From contig OX387611.1 in NCBI GenBank assembly GCA_947568835.1, positions 500,001-564,000 of the forward strand: a stretch of DNA of 64,000 bases, written 5' to 3'. How positions within the stretch are numbered: the first letter of the stretch is position 1; each line of letters opens with the position of its first letter. The position numbers were made by a program, and so were the translations under genes. The notes beneath the pieces are model-generated. The model saw only the letters and a list, made by a program, of their open reading frames with translations, made no database searches and was not told where the DNA came from. The stretch is from Protonemura montana (taxonomy: Eukaryota; Arthropoda; Insecta; Plecoptera; Nemouridae). This document shows, piece by piece, positions 46,306 to 57,600 of this stretch.

Positions 46306-46322
46306 TACGTCCGAAACAAGCG

Positions 46323-46601
46323 ATGCACACCGAAGTTCTGGTCGTGCTTTTGGCGGCCATCTTTGCCGTTCCATGTCAATCGGAGGTCGGGCGTTGTGTG
46401 GATCATCTGCAGGAGCTCGGCGCGGTCAAGATTGACCTTGAGGAGCCGGTTAATTGGAAAGGAGCGTTGAAGGCTTGCTGTGACCAAGGCTTGGTTATCT
46501 TGGTTTCTTTCGAGAAGCTGAACAAAGAGGAGAGAGCGGTTTGCGGCGACCAGTTGGTACCATACGATGGGCTGGAGAGTACTCCATGTTGGACATGGCA
46601 T
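46323..46601 (+). CDS. Copy 4 exon 1
   Basis: 93 codons ending CAT|gtaagt. The copy-specific blocks read KGALKACCDQGLVILVS and YDGLESTPCWTWH. The first 45 codons are nearly identical to the other copies despite the lost promoter. Confidence 0.8.
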
Positions 46602-47095
46602 GTAAGTATTATATTTTTATATCTTCGACAAATGCAGTACGCGAGTTTTGCCACAGAATGTGAAGTTAGTTTTCACCGTCGTTTGAAGTTGTAAAGAAAA
46701 TTCGTTGCGTTCTTTCTCGCAGTTAACTCGTTTTCGAGATTCGTTTACGCTCAATCGATAATAACGATATTATTTTTAACGGTTTGTTAAAAAGTAACCC
46801 CGCAAGCGCCATCACGTGGTTACCGATGTTTCTTCTTGAAGTTTGCTTAGCAGAACGTTTAACAGAAATGCTAGGACTGAGTTTCCAGTAAGTCAAATGA
46901 TTTATATGGATATGAAAACAATAGAAAAGTCCAATGGATATATATATTTTTTTTTTTTCAAATAAACAGTACAGAACGATCATGAAATTTTCTCTTTTTT
47001 TTCGAGTCTAGCTTAAAAATACAAACTTTGATTACGAACTGTTGCTTGTTTTCAGAGTCATAAATTGTATTTATAAAAGGTACCTTTATATCTTT

Positions 47096-47236
47096 CAAGC
47101 TTATACAAGCTTATCCAGGCTTAAAAAAGCCTAGATAAGCTTAGATGAGCGTAGAAAGGCTTATACAGGCTTATACAAGCGTAAACAGACTCATACAAGC
47201 TTTATTTAAAATATGCAAGCTTATACAAGCTTATAA
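47096..47236 (+). repeat. 10-bp minisatellite, about 14 degenerate units
   Basis: The shortest and most decayed of the four intron 1 arrays. Confidence 0.85.
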
Positions 47237-47279
47237 GGTTTTCAGCTTCAGTTTTACAAACGTACCTCTTGGCTTACAG

Positions 47280-47415
47280 ATTGACGTGTCCAAGATGATA
47301 GCCGTGAATCTGACATCGGGGGAAATTCAAAATGTCAGCAAGTACTTCATGTTCTCCTGCGTATTGTGCCAACTTAAATCCGTTGAGTTTCCACTTTACC
47401 GGAAATATCTTCTCT
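47280..47415 (+). CDS. Copy 4 exon 2
   Basis: 136 nt between CTTACAG and GTAAGC. It encodes IDVSKMIAVNLTSGEIQ and FSCVLCQLKSVEFP. Confidence 0.8.
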
Positions 47416-47457
47416 GTAAGCAAACTCTTTTTGACAAAAAAAGCTCTATAACAAGCG

Positions 47458-47912
47458 TTTAGCGACGCAATGTTGTTTCACCGGGTCCTGTTGTACAGGT
47501 CATTATGTGGGTGAATAATAAGGTGCTAGCACGTAGCCTACAGAACTAGTCATGTGTATGATGGTCACCCATCCAATACCTGACCCAGCACAGTGTTGCT
47601 TGACTTTCATCCCTGCAACCTCTCTCCCGAACAGAACTGGTCATGTGTATGATGGTCACCCATCCAATACCTGACCCAGCGCAGTGTTGCTTAACTTTCA
47701 TCCCTCCAACCTCTCTCCCGAACAGAACTGGTCATGTGTATGATGGTCACTCATCTAATACCTGACCCAGCGCAGTGTTTCTTAATTTATTTTTCTCCAA
47801 CCGTTCTCCTGAACAGAACTGGTCATGTGTATTACGGTCACCCATCCAATACCCGACCCAGCGGAGTGTTGCTTAACTTTCATATTTCTAGCCTTCTTAA
47901 CGAGCAGAACTG
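47458..47912 (-). repeat. 5S-derived SINE remnant with 91-bp units, about 4
   Basis: SINE 3' end (GTTTAGCGACGCAATG) and about four head units in intron 2 of copy 4. Confidence 0.8.
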
Positions 47913-47991
47913 TTCATGTGTTGTCAGAGAGTTCAGAGGAATAAACAATTTTTGTTTGCTGTTGACAAATTTCTTATTATTTCTTTGCCAG

Positions 47992-48354
47992 ATGACGACG
48001 AGACACCGAGCGATAAATTCCGGGTTCAATTGACACGAACCGACAGCAACGTGATAGACAAAGTTACCGAAGAGGAAAAGAGCAACCTAGAGACGGATCT
48101 GTGCGTTCTTCTGAAGCTCTATTACTGCAAAGTGAAGTACTTCAACGAGAGCCTGGACGAAGCCCAACATTTAAACATCGAGTTCCGAGTCAACAGTACC
48201 ATCCATAGCTCGATACCAATCGGCCGCGACACAAAAACCAGCGTCTTGAACGACACTTACCTGATGCGGGTCGAGGACGTTAACTTCTGTCCCGAAGGAG
48301 AGACAATCGATGTCGATGGAGCCGTGTTTTTATGGCCGCGGCAAGATTTACATG
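47992..48354 (+). CDS. Copy 4 exon 3
   Basis: 363 nt, phase 1 at both ends, open throughout (KFRVQLTRTDSNVIDKV, FCPEGETIDVDGAVFLWP). Confidence 0.8.
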
Positions 48355-48519
48355 GTAAATTGCTTCACAATTTGTTCTGGTGGTGGATTATCATGGTTCA
48401 CTGATTGGTTGTAGGTTTATCGTCTTGCACAGCACTTCAGAACTTCATCTAAAATACAATATTAAATTTGGATGTCTGCACAAATGAGAAAAACGTACAT
48501 GAGATTCCAGCAGATATTT

Positions 48520-48850
48520 TACTCTTGGCGAAGTGCACAAATTGTTCTACTAGTCTAAATTCCCTCCCGATAGACGGTCCAACGAGAACAACAGGATTTC
48601 TACACAAATCCTTGCTGTTGAGAGGTTGATTAGCAAGGTGAGTGAAGTTGATGTTGTTGTTGTTTATTGTTTTACAAAGTACATTTTTTGACCATTTTTT
48701 TATATCTAAACTTAATACAAGTAAAACTAATCCTAGTTAACATCCACTATACTTACTTTCATCCCTCCAAATTCTCTTCCGAAAAGAACTGGTAATGTGT
48801 ATGAAGGTCACCCAGCCAGTACCTGACCCAGCGCAGTGTTGCTGATCTTA
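48520..48850 (-). mobile_element. 5S-derived SINE remnant in intron 3 of copy 4, with insert
   Basis: SINE body and one head unit. Between them, about 48655-48755 looks like a short LINE 3' end with an (AAC)n tail on the minus strand. Confidence 0.5.
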
Positions 48851-48939
48851 CGAAAACTAGTATTTCCTTTGTGCGATTCTTCATTGTTTTGTTACCAATT
48901 GTAAGTAGGTGAGTAAGCAAATTTTTTTTTTTTTTTTAG

Positions 48940-50807
48940 ATGAGAGAGACAAATATTTTCAATTCTTGACAAACGCGTCAACGGGCGCCATCGCCCGCCG
49001 CGACTGCAGCTTCAACTTCGAGATCTTCCATGGTAACTGGCTTCCAAGGATTTCGAGGTGGGAGCTCGTTTGGAATGAGATCTGCACTCTCGACGAGCAG
49101 TTCTTCAACGAGGAGTATTACATTCAGTTCCTGAACTCGTCTGACATCAAACGTCGCCATGAGGAAGTGTTAGATAACTTCACCACAACCTCCGTAGACA
49201 AAAACACTTTTCAGGAAGTCGTACGTGTTGTCGAACGCGAGGTAAAGATACGCAACGATTTGTCCGAACGTGTCATCCGTGACCTCGTCATCATCACGGC
49301 AAATCTCATCCTAGAATCTGACTTTATTGTATCATCAGAGCCACGCGTCTCCCTGGTAGTAGCCGACTTAGACGGCAGTGAGTCGGTTGAGGGGTTCACG
49401 TTAGACTTCGTTCCCAACATAGAGGACGGGCGTGACAACATCACGGTAAATAGGAAGCCGACGGTGCAATGTTTAGCCCCTTTTACGTTGGACGTTTCGG
49501 CGAGACTTTTGGAAGCTCACACGCGTGTAGCCTTTGTCATTGTCTGGAAAAACTCGCCTACTCATCCGTTTTTAACAACGAAATTATCCACTTCGCAATA
49601 TCTTGAAGTTACCGTGATGTTTCCTCGCAAAGGCGAGGTGTCTGCTTGGTCGTTTGCGTCTTACAGTAATCACTTTGTTGACATAACCTACGATAATTCA
49701 ACGATGTACTATCACGAGGAGGGTTACGAATTTTTTAACTATCAATCTTGTGTAGCGTGGAATAATCACCTCCATGATTGGTCCAGAGAGGGCTGCGTGA
49801 TATTGTACAGCGAAAGAGGAAATTTTAGCGCCTGACGTTGCAGCGGCAAGTACTTTGCCATGGAGGATGGCGTTCCGATCGCAAGGTTTGCCTTGAAAAA
49901 AGGCTTTGCAAATGATGAGCAAGCAATTTTTAACAACCCATGGACAGACTTTTTTAAGGACAAACCTGGACTAATAGCAGCTACCGTCATCGAGTGTCTT
50001 CTGTCAGTACTTGGTTTGGGTTCCATCATTGGCACGGCCATCTTCTTTAAGCAATGGCGGAAAAACATGGGGCACAAGATCCTCCTGCACATGGTAATGG
50101 CACTGACTTGCAACCTTGTTCTCGGTTTCACCGCCAGCTTTGTGCGCATGACGACAGAGAGCGTTGGTTGTCTTGTCTACGGCGTGCTACGTCACTACTC
50201 GTTCCTCGCCATGTTCCTCTGGATGCTGGTGTTATCCTGCCTCCAGCTGAAGAGGCTGACCACCGTGGCCGGTGCCAAGGCGACCTCCCACCTGCTCCTA
50301 AAGGTAGCACTGTTTGCTTGGGGCGTACCGTTAATGCCTATCATCATCCTGCTGAGTTGCAACCCCGGCTTCTACCAGACCGACCGGTTCGACCGAGGAT
50401 ACTGTTATCCCGAAGGAATTGTCTTCCAGGTGACGGTCCAGGGACCGGCAGGAGGCATCTTGTTCGTTAACTTCTGCATCTTCGTTAAGATTTTGAAGCA
50501 CATCTTCGAGAAGGACGACGAGGGGGGAATAACGCGACACAGCAAAAACCAGAAGGCCGAGCAGTTGAACAAGCTAAAGACCAGCTTCTTCATCTTTTTT
50601 CTATTCGGGTTCAGCTGGGTCTTTCACATCTTTTCCGAGGAGCGAATCTTCGTCAGCGACTTCCTCTTCGAGTATTTGTTTCTTATGACGGCCACCTCAC
50701 ACATCTTAACTTTGTCACTCTTCTTTGTGGTCCTTCAGGAGTCTACGAGGAAGAAATGGGTGACGTTGCACCGCAAGTCTTTCAGCAAACTTTCGCGAAG
50801 GTCTTGA
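48940..50807 (+). pseudogene. Copy 4 exon 4 (stop at GPS)
   Basis: 1868 nt after a T tract ending TTTAG. TGA at 49833 interrupts an otherwise open frame. The 7TM half retains FLWML, AWGVP and FGFSWVFHIF. Confidence 0.88.
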
Positions 50808-50865
50808 AATTACGGCAATTTGTTAGACAAGCGCCGAAAGAGGATGGTTTTTTATTATTAAATAG

Positions 50866-51248
50866 TTGATGACCAGACTGTAATGGAAAAAAATCATGAA
50901 GTTGATGACCAGGCTGTGATGGGTAGAAATCATGAAGTTGATGACCAGGCTGTGATGGAAAGAAATCATGAAGGTGATGACCAAGCTGTGATGGAAAGAA
51001 ATCATGAAGTTGATGACCAGGCTGTGATGGTAAGAAATCATGAAGTTGATGACCAGGCTGTGATGGGTAGAAATCATGAAGTTGATGACCAGGCTGTGAT
51101 GGAAAGAAATCATGAAGTTGATGACCAGGCTGTGATGGAAAGAAATCATGAAGTTGATGACCAGGCTGTGATGGAAAGAAATCATGAAGTTGATGACCAG
51201 GCTGTGATGGAAAGAAATCATGAAGTTGATGACCAGGTTGTGATGGAC
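50866..51248 (+). repeat. 36-bp minisatellite, about 11 units
   Basis: Post-stop array of copy 4, same unit as in copy 3. No AATAAA-forming variant seen. Confidence 0.95.
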
Positions 51249-51756
51249 AAGAGACATATGTTTGTTGTTTATGGGTTACGTTTTGTTTTCGTCTTTTAGT
51301 TGCGTTTGTTTTGGTTGAATTTATTTTGTTTCCTTGTTTTAAAATTCACACATTTATCTTTCTTCAATTTGATTGCCAACTGTTTTTTTTTAATTTTTTT
51401 AGAAATGTTACTACATCCTTATTTGCACCACTGTCAAATGTTTCAGTACAGGAATCAAATGGCAGTTTATTCCTGTAAAGAAATATGCTACGGTTATGTC
51501 TGGCATTGCTTTTGTCTCTTTTAAAAAATCGGATGTTAATCAAAATTCCACAAAATTACCTTTTTTTTTATATTTAATTGCTTAATGTTTTTTTGAAATA
51601 ATACAATATTTAAATGTAAAAATTTCAGGGTTTTTTCAGTATTTGTGCAATTTTCTCCTTTATCATATCTAAAATGCCATTTAATCAGTAAAAACAACCT
51701 TAAACCCGAACCTCAGCCGAGTTTATCTTGATGTTAGGTGAAATCAGCTACCACTA
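51249..51756. other. 3' flank of copy 4
   Basis: No gene. It aligns with 8813-9310 after copy 1 and marks the end of the duplicated unit. Confidence 0.6.
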
Positions 51757-52170
51757 TTACTTATAGAAGCAGTTATTCAAAAAAATACCTTTGGCTTTTG
51801 ATTTAAAACTTAGCTTGTTTGCAGTCTTGATATGACATGGTAGTGTGTTAATAAGTGTATATCCTGCATAGACTGGGTCTTTGATACACATTATCAATTG
51901 ATGCCAAGCGAGGGCAAGGTTATCCTTGTTTCTAGTTCCTTGTTGGCTCGGCAAGTCTGAGATCAACGATTTGTGATTAACAATAAAAGCAATGAACTCT
52001 TTAAACAGTGGGTGACAGGAGTCTTTGTAAAAGACCGGATCACATGGATCTTGACTAGCGTTGACAAACATACAGACGTGAGTTGGTACCCGTGGTTCCT
52101 CCACGGGGACCTAACATTGACTTGTTGACCACTTGAAGTTGTGATGCCTGCGAAACACAATCCCGCTCTT
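51757..52170 (-). mobile_element. LINE C-terminal fragment
   Basis: A minus-strand frame ending in NLALAWHQLIMCIKDPVYAG...NTLPCHIK resembles the C-terminal end of LINE RT proteins, like the end of the LINE in copy 2 (SPAYAGSFYHNKLP). No RT core is present. Confidence 0.45.
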
Positions 52171-52584
52171 TGGAATTCAATTTCAATTTCAATTTCAATT
52201 TCTCTTTATTTCCTGTTGATAATACATAGATTATATAAGGAACGTCATGATACATAAATAAATATAAAAGAAAACAAACTTCATTTTCAATTACAATTTC
52301 AAGTACAATATACAATTGTTTCTATACAATATAAACAATATAGATATAAAAAATATAAACAATATAGATATAAAAAAAAAATAATACAATGCTTCAAGAT
52401 GCCTTGGCTTACATAGTCACATTAATTATAGTTTGAATGTACAAATTCGTCGATTGAATAAAAACATTGAGTAATTAGAAACTCCTTAAGTCTAGTTTTA
52501 AAAATTGCAAGACATTGCTATTGTTTTCATGCAGAAAATGGAGTATTTTACAATTTGTGGACTGAAATCAAGGAACTTTGCCCG
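52171..52584 (-). mobile_element. Second LINE-like 3' end with (GAAATT)n tail
   Basis: A hexamer run (CAATTT, 52183-52210) abuts AT-rich sequence typical of a LINE 3' UTR read on the minus strand. No coding part is recognised. Confidence 0.35.
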
Positions 52585-52646
52585 TGCTTTGGATGGGACG
52601 CTAAGCCATTGGTCCTCCTGGTGCTCTTCGGAAGGAGTAGGCTTCA
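52585..52646 (-). mobile_element. 5S-derived SINE, left part (split by gypsy)
   Basis: SINE body (GGTGCTCTTCGGAAGGAGTAG, read on +) ends in TTCA at the LTR. It continues at 61042 after the gypsy element. The + strand reads in the same sense as the SINE at 31413. Confidence 0.6.
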
Positions 52647-53035
52647 TGTTAACAGTTGTTAACAGGGCACATCTGTACCTCTTGCCCATCTCACCTATGA
52701 CGTCATTATCAGCCAATCACAGCATGCCCCCCCACTACTCAGTACCCTAGACCGATAACAACTACCTACTGGACCAAGAGGAGAGAAAGAATAGAGGAGA
52801 CGCTATCTAGATCCCTTAGAGTAGACACCTATCAGACTACTTCATTCACTCCTACCAATTTATTATAATTATCTTTCCTTCAATAAATTAAAGTTTGCGT
52901 TCAATTTAAATCCAGTTACTCTATTCCATTACCTTTCCTCCAAGTGCTCCAGCTCCTACACACTTCCCCCTATTTTTATGTAAACCGTCGCTCTCCCGAC
53001 CGCTCGCCGTTACCATACTTGAGCGACGGCTAACA
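52647..53035 (+). repeat. Left LTR of the gypsy element
   Basis: 389 bp, TG...CA. By eye it is the same as the right LTR. Confidence 0.95.
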
Positions 53036-53318
53036 TTGGTGGCAGCGTACCCGAAACGAATCCTAAGTTCGTCTCTGAAGACGGTACCAACTACTACTCG
53101 ACTTCTCGACTTCCACTGTGGACGACCTCCACCCGCGGGCCAGACGCCGTGTCTACCGACTGCTACATGCCATCTTTATCATACCCGGGTGAGTTGTAAC
53201 GTGCGTTATCTCTCCACGCATTCTGATTATTAGCGACCTTCCGAAGCGTGCTTATCTCGCAGTAGGCCACTCGTAGTACTACCATTTTATCTCTGTTTTT
53301 TCCCTCTGCATCGCCGAC

Positions 53319-54512
53319 ATGGCCGAAGAGCATGTAGTTGTCCAGCATCTGATAGGAAGTGTCCTAGGCACGCTCGACCTTGTGCCCGTTTTCTCGGGAG
53401 GGGAGGGTTCGATCCCCGTCGCCGACTTTCTCGAATACGTCGAGAGCGCAGGAGCGATATCATCGTGGAATGACCCACAAAAGCTCGGCGTCGCACAGAT
53501 CAAACTGATAGGCAAAGCGAAGGCCTTCGTGAAGTCGCACCCAGAAGTTAAAGCCCTTAATACCTGGGAAGAGTTTAAGGACACAATGCTCCAAAAATTC
53601 CAACCGAAACAACCAGGAGTATACGCAGACTACCATTTTAGATCTAGCGTCCAGGGCCCAGACGAGTGTGTAGACGATTTCGCCACCCGCCTGCGCGAGA
53701 AAGGGGAAGCCACTGTAGTGACCCCTGAGAACGACGCAGAGAAGGCATATGCCGCGAAGGTCCTAGACAGAGACCTCCTAAACTATTTTTTAAACGGTAT
53801 AAAGCATAGCTTAAAACCTTTTGTGTATACTCACAGCCCGACATCATTCAAGGACGCTGTGAAGATCGCACTGGCTGAGGAAAAAAATGCACTCCTACTA
53901 ACCAGGTCGCGAAAGGGTTTGTTTAGTGTTTCGGACCCAGCACGATTATCAATCGAGCATAATATGCACCAAAGGTCAGCAGGGCCCCCGACGGCCGGTT
54001 TTGCACAAGCAGCCCCACAAATGTGTATGCCATATCCAGTAACAGGTTGGGCCCCAAGCATAATTGCACCACAAAACCCGTACTACCAGACGCCCTACCC
54101 GCAGCAGCCTTTTCCAATAATGATGTACCCCCAGCACAGTAACCCATACTTCACGAACCCCGGGCCCCAGCAACCAGTTTTCGCAAGCAATTCCAGCGCC
54201 ACCCAAAATTTCCCAAGTGCCCAGGACACTCGGACCCCGCGAGCCCCGCAGACCAACCACGCCGGGACGATCGGGCGCGGCCAAAGTGCCAGATCTAATC
54301 AACCCTGGACCAGGAACCCAACCCAGGAAGCCTGCGCTAACTGCGGTGCTTTTGGACACCTGAGGGAGACATGCACCCGCCCTTTCCGCCCTATCTGTGA
54401 AGGATGTGGACGACGCGGCCACAGACAAAACGAGTGCCGACGTAGCACCCAGCAGTCCCCAAACGGCTGGAATTCCACGACCGGGCCCAAGGTGGTGGAA
54501 AACAAAAATTAG
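53319..54512 (+). CDS. Gypsy gag region
   Basis: Encodes a capsid-like N-terminal half, a Pro/Gln-rich middle and two zinc knuckles (CANCGAFGHLRETC and CEGCGRRGHRQNEC) for nucleic acid binding. It is part of the fossil element at 52647-61041. Confidence 0.85.
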   Translation: MAEEHVVVQHLIGSVLGTLDLVPVFSGGEGSIPVADFLEYVESAGAISSWNDPQKLGVAQIKLIGKAKAFVKSHPEVKALNTWEEFKDTMLQKFQPKQPGVYADYHFRSSVQGPDECVDDFATRLREKGEATVVTPENDAEKAYAAKVLDRDLLNYFLNGIKHSLKPFVYTHSPTSFKDAVKIALAEEKNALLLTRSRKGLFSVSDPARLSIEHNMHQRSAGPPTAGFAQAAPQMCMPYPVTGWAPSIIAPQNPYYQTPYPQQPFPIMMYPQHSNPYFTNPGPQQPVFASNSSATQNFPSAQDTRTPRAPQTNHAGTIGRGQSARSNQPWTRNPTQEACANCGAFGHLRETCTRPFRPICEGCGRRGHRQNECRRSTQQSPNGWNSTTGPKVVENKN

Positions 54513-54616
54513 ACCCGGGCAGCCCCGAAACTCCTAGACGCGTAGACGACACCCTAATCCCCCTCAGTAATTTATATTTTTTAGGTCAAAAACCAGGACG
54601 CCTACGGGCACTAAAA

Positions 54617-57600
54617 TTGTTCGTTTCAGATTCACCATATAATTTCCTCGTAGACCCCGGCGCAGTTGTTTCCCTAGTTAGAAGTCATGTCGTACACCAT
54701 AATTCATGGAAAAAAGAGTACGACTGGCAAGACAACAGATTCACAGGAATCACAGGACACGCAATAAGTTTCGACCAACAAGCTACTATTCCGTTTCGTT
54801 TTACCGCACAAGACACGAGCGAAATAGAACACACATGTCTTGTTTGCTCACACGACATCCAAATTCCTCCCGGTATCGATGGTTTATTAGGCATAGATTT
54901 TTTCGATAGGTGCGAAGTAATCCTGGACTTCAAAAACAATATAGCCACTACGCAAGGACGGAATTTTCCACTCACATTCGTCTCTCATCTTGGTCAGCAT
55001 TTCGATGCCGGTGCACTGAAATACGACTCACGTGAGACAAGGCAAACTGTAGCTCCTCACAAGAGACCGCCTAGGACAGAGATAGCTTCCGTGAGAAAGC
55101 GCATGACCAAGAGAGATGATGAGAGTGCAACAAATAACGTGCCCGACACAGTACCCACCGTCGCGACGCCCGAGAGCCGCAAGATAGCTAGCACGCCCGC
55201 ACATGTACATAGGGACTTAGCAATCCATGAAAGGGTCACCCTGCAAGTGACCCCAGGACAACTAGGAACCTTAGATTTAAGCATTATAAATACCAGTCCA
55301 CTAGAAGAGTTAGTTAGAAATACCAGTCCACCAGAAGAGTTAGTTAGAAATACCAGTCCACCAGAAGAGTTAGTTAGAAATACCAGTCCACCAGAAGAAT
55401 TAGTTAGAAATACCAGTCCACCAGATGAGTTAGTTAGAAATACCAGTCTACCAGAGAATAAAGCTAAGAGCCACCCTCCCTCATCAAAAGCACTTCCTAC
55501 CCTTGCCCCTGACCTAGACACCCCCAGAGTAAACTGTCCCAACTTCCAGCGCCACAAACCAGTGAGAAGACGTTCTCGCTGGCATCGGAACAACTCGGGA
55601 GTTAAGAAGCCCGAATTAGGCCCCCAACCAGTAGGGCAGCAAACCACCCGTAAAGGCCAGGACACACTACAACACGACAAAATAGACAACGAACCCCCGC
55701 CAAGAGGTGACCCGAAGGACAATGCGCTCATCGAACATCAGAGACCGAACGAGTTCCCACGCGAAAATAGCGAAGTTCAGGCTCCCGAGTTACACGATCC
55801 CGATAACGCGAAAAGAACACGTACGCACATAGAGTACAAACGATCGACAGTCAGCGAATCTGACACCGATCCTGACTCACCGTTCCCGCCGACAGAGGCC
55901 TGTGAGAATATAGCAACTGATCACTGTTATGTTTATGCCATGGGTCCCATCCGGATTCCACCAAATTGCGAACTGCTCTGTGCAGGTCGACAGGGATTAA
56001 CTACCCCTGGTGACCGCCTGATTAGCCCCGTCGAGCTCAAAATTTATGGAGTTACCGTTGCGAGAGTCTTAGTGACCTCGCGTGAGGATAAAGAAGTCCA
56101 GATGAGGATTAAGAACACGTCCGACACAGAAAGAGTCATCCAGAAGAATACCATTCTCGGTATATCTGAACCATTCACCCCCGAACCAGCTCCACACTCT
56201 AATAATGGAGACAACCTAATAGCAGGAGTAGGATACGCACTAGACAAGTCCACGCTACTAAATTTCAAAGAATATTTCAAGTTAGACCATCTTGAACCCG
56301 AAACCAAAAAAGATACACTAGCACTTCTACATGAATACCAAGACATTTTTATGCTCCCCGGTACCCGCCTCGGTTCCACGAGCAAAGTAGAACACCATAT
56401 CGACACAGGAAACCACGCACCGATCAGAACCTACCCCTATCGCGTACCATTCACGCAGCGGGAGGTACTCAACGAGATGATTGATAAGCTGTTGGAAGAT
56501 GAGATAATCGAACCGTCAGAATCAGCATGGGTATCCCCGTGCCTACTTGTGTCCAAGAAATTAGGAGGACCAGGGGCCGAAGGTGTAAGACTTTGCATAG
56601 ATTATCGAAAACTAAACGCCATCACTACAAGAGATTTCTACCCCCTCCCTAATCTCCAAGACTCCTTGTTCCAACTTAAATCGCAATCAACCTTTTCTAC
56701 ACTCGACTTCCAAAGCGGATATCATCAAGTGAAGGTAGCAGAAGGCAGCCAAGACAAGACTAGCTTCGCCACTTTTAGGGGCACATTCAAATTTCGCAGG
56801 TTACCAATGGGGTTGATGAACTCCGGAGCTTGCTGGCAAAGACTCTGCGATAACCTCATATCTGGCCTAAACGATCACGCTAGCGTTTATTTGGACGACA
56901 TCATTTGTTTTAGCCACGGCCCAACCCTAAATCACCTATCAGTTTTACGAAAAGTCTTCGACCGCATACGCGATGCTAATTTGAAATTAAAGCCCTCCAA
57001 ATGTCATTTCCTCGTACCCGAGACCAATTACCTAGGCCACGTCGTCTCTCAATCGGGTATCAAGCCGGACGAGAAACTGCTACATACCATCAAATCGATG
57101 CAACCTCCAAAAGATGTAAAAGCGCTCAAAAGATTTATCGGTACGATAATGTTCTACGCTAAATTCATCCCTTCGTGTGCGGAACTAGCCGCACCCCTAA
57201 ACTTCCTGACCCGAAAGAACACCCCTTTCATCTGGTCCGAAGAGTGCCAGACGAATTTCGAAAAACTGCGGTCGGCCCTAACTAGCGATTCACTATTAAT
57301 ATACCCCAATTTCGACGACCAATTCATTTTAGAGTGCGACGCGTCAAACAAATCCCTAGGAGTCATTTTATCTCAATTAAGGGATGGAGATATCCGCCCT
57401 GTAGCATACGCCAGCAGAGGGTTAAACAAACACGAAGTGAATTACACCACCACAGAACTCGAATGCTTAGCCTTGGTATGGGGCGTTAAATATTTCCACT
57501 GTTTCCTCCACAGCGCAAAACACCCCTTCGTAGCAATAACAGACCACGCATCCCTTCTTTGGCTCAAAAACATGAAAGACCCGACATCTCGTTTGGCCAG

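Larger units (their letters stand above)
46323..50807 (+). pseudogene. Adhesion-type GPCR, copy 4 (defective, promoter replaced)
   Basis: Exons 46323-46601, 47280-47415, 47992-48354 and 48940-50807 with conserved phases. Exon 3 is two codons shorter than in copy 3. At 49833-49835 TGA replaces the TGT of the first cysteine in the GPS C-x-C pair, so translation would end after 557 aa, before helix 1. The frame downstream is otherwise open, with full 7TM signatures, so the stop is probably young. The TATA promoter block present in copies 1-3 is gone. If expressed, the product would be a secreted ectodomain. More probably it is a pseudogene. Confidence 0.8.

Noticed and set aside
49833-49835. TGA as selenocysteine replacing GPS cysteine
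   Set aside because: No SECIS-like element was recognised after the gene, and an extracellular structural cysteine is an unlikely site; a nonsense mutation is simpler.
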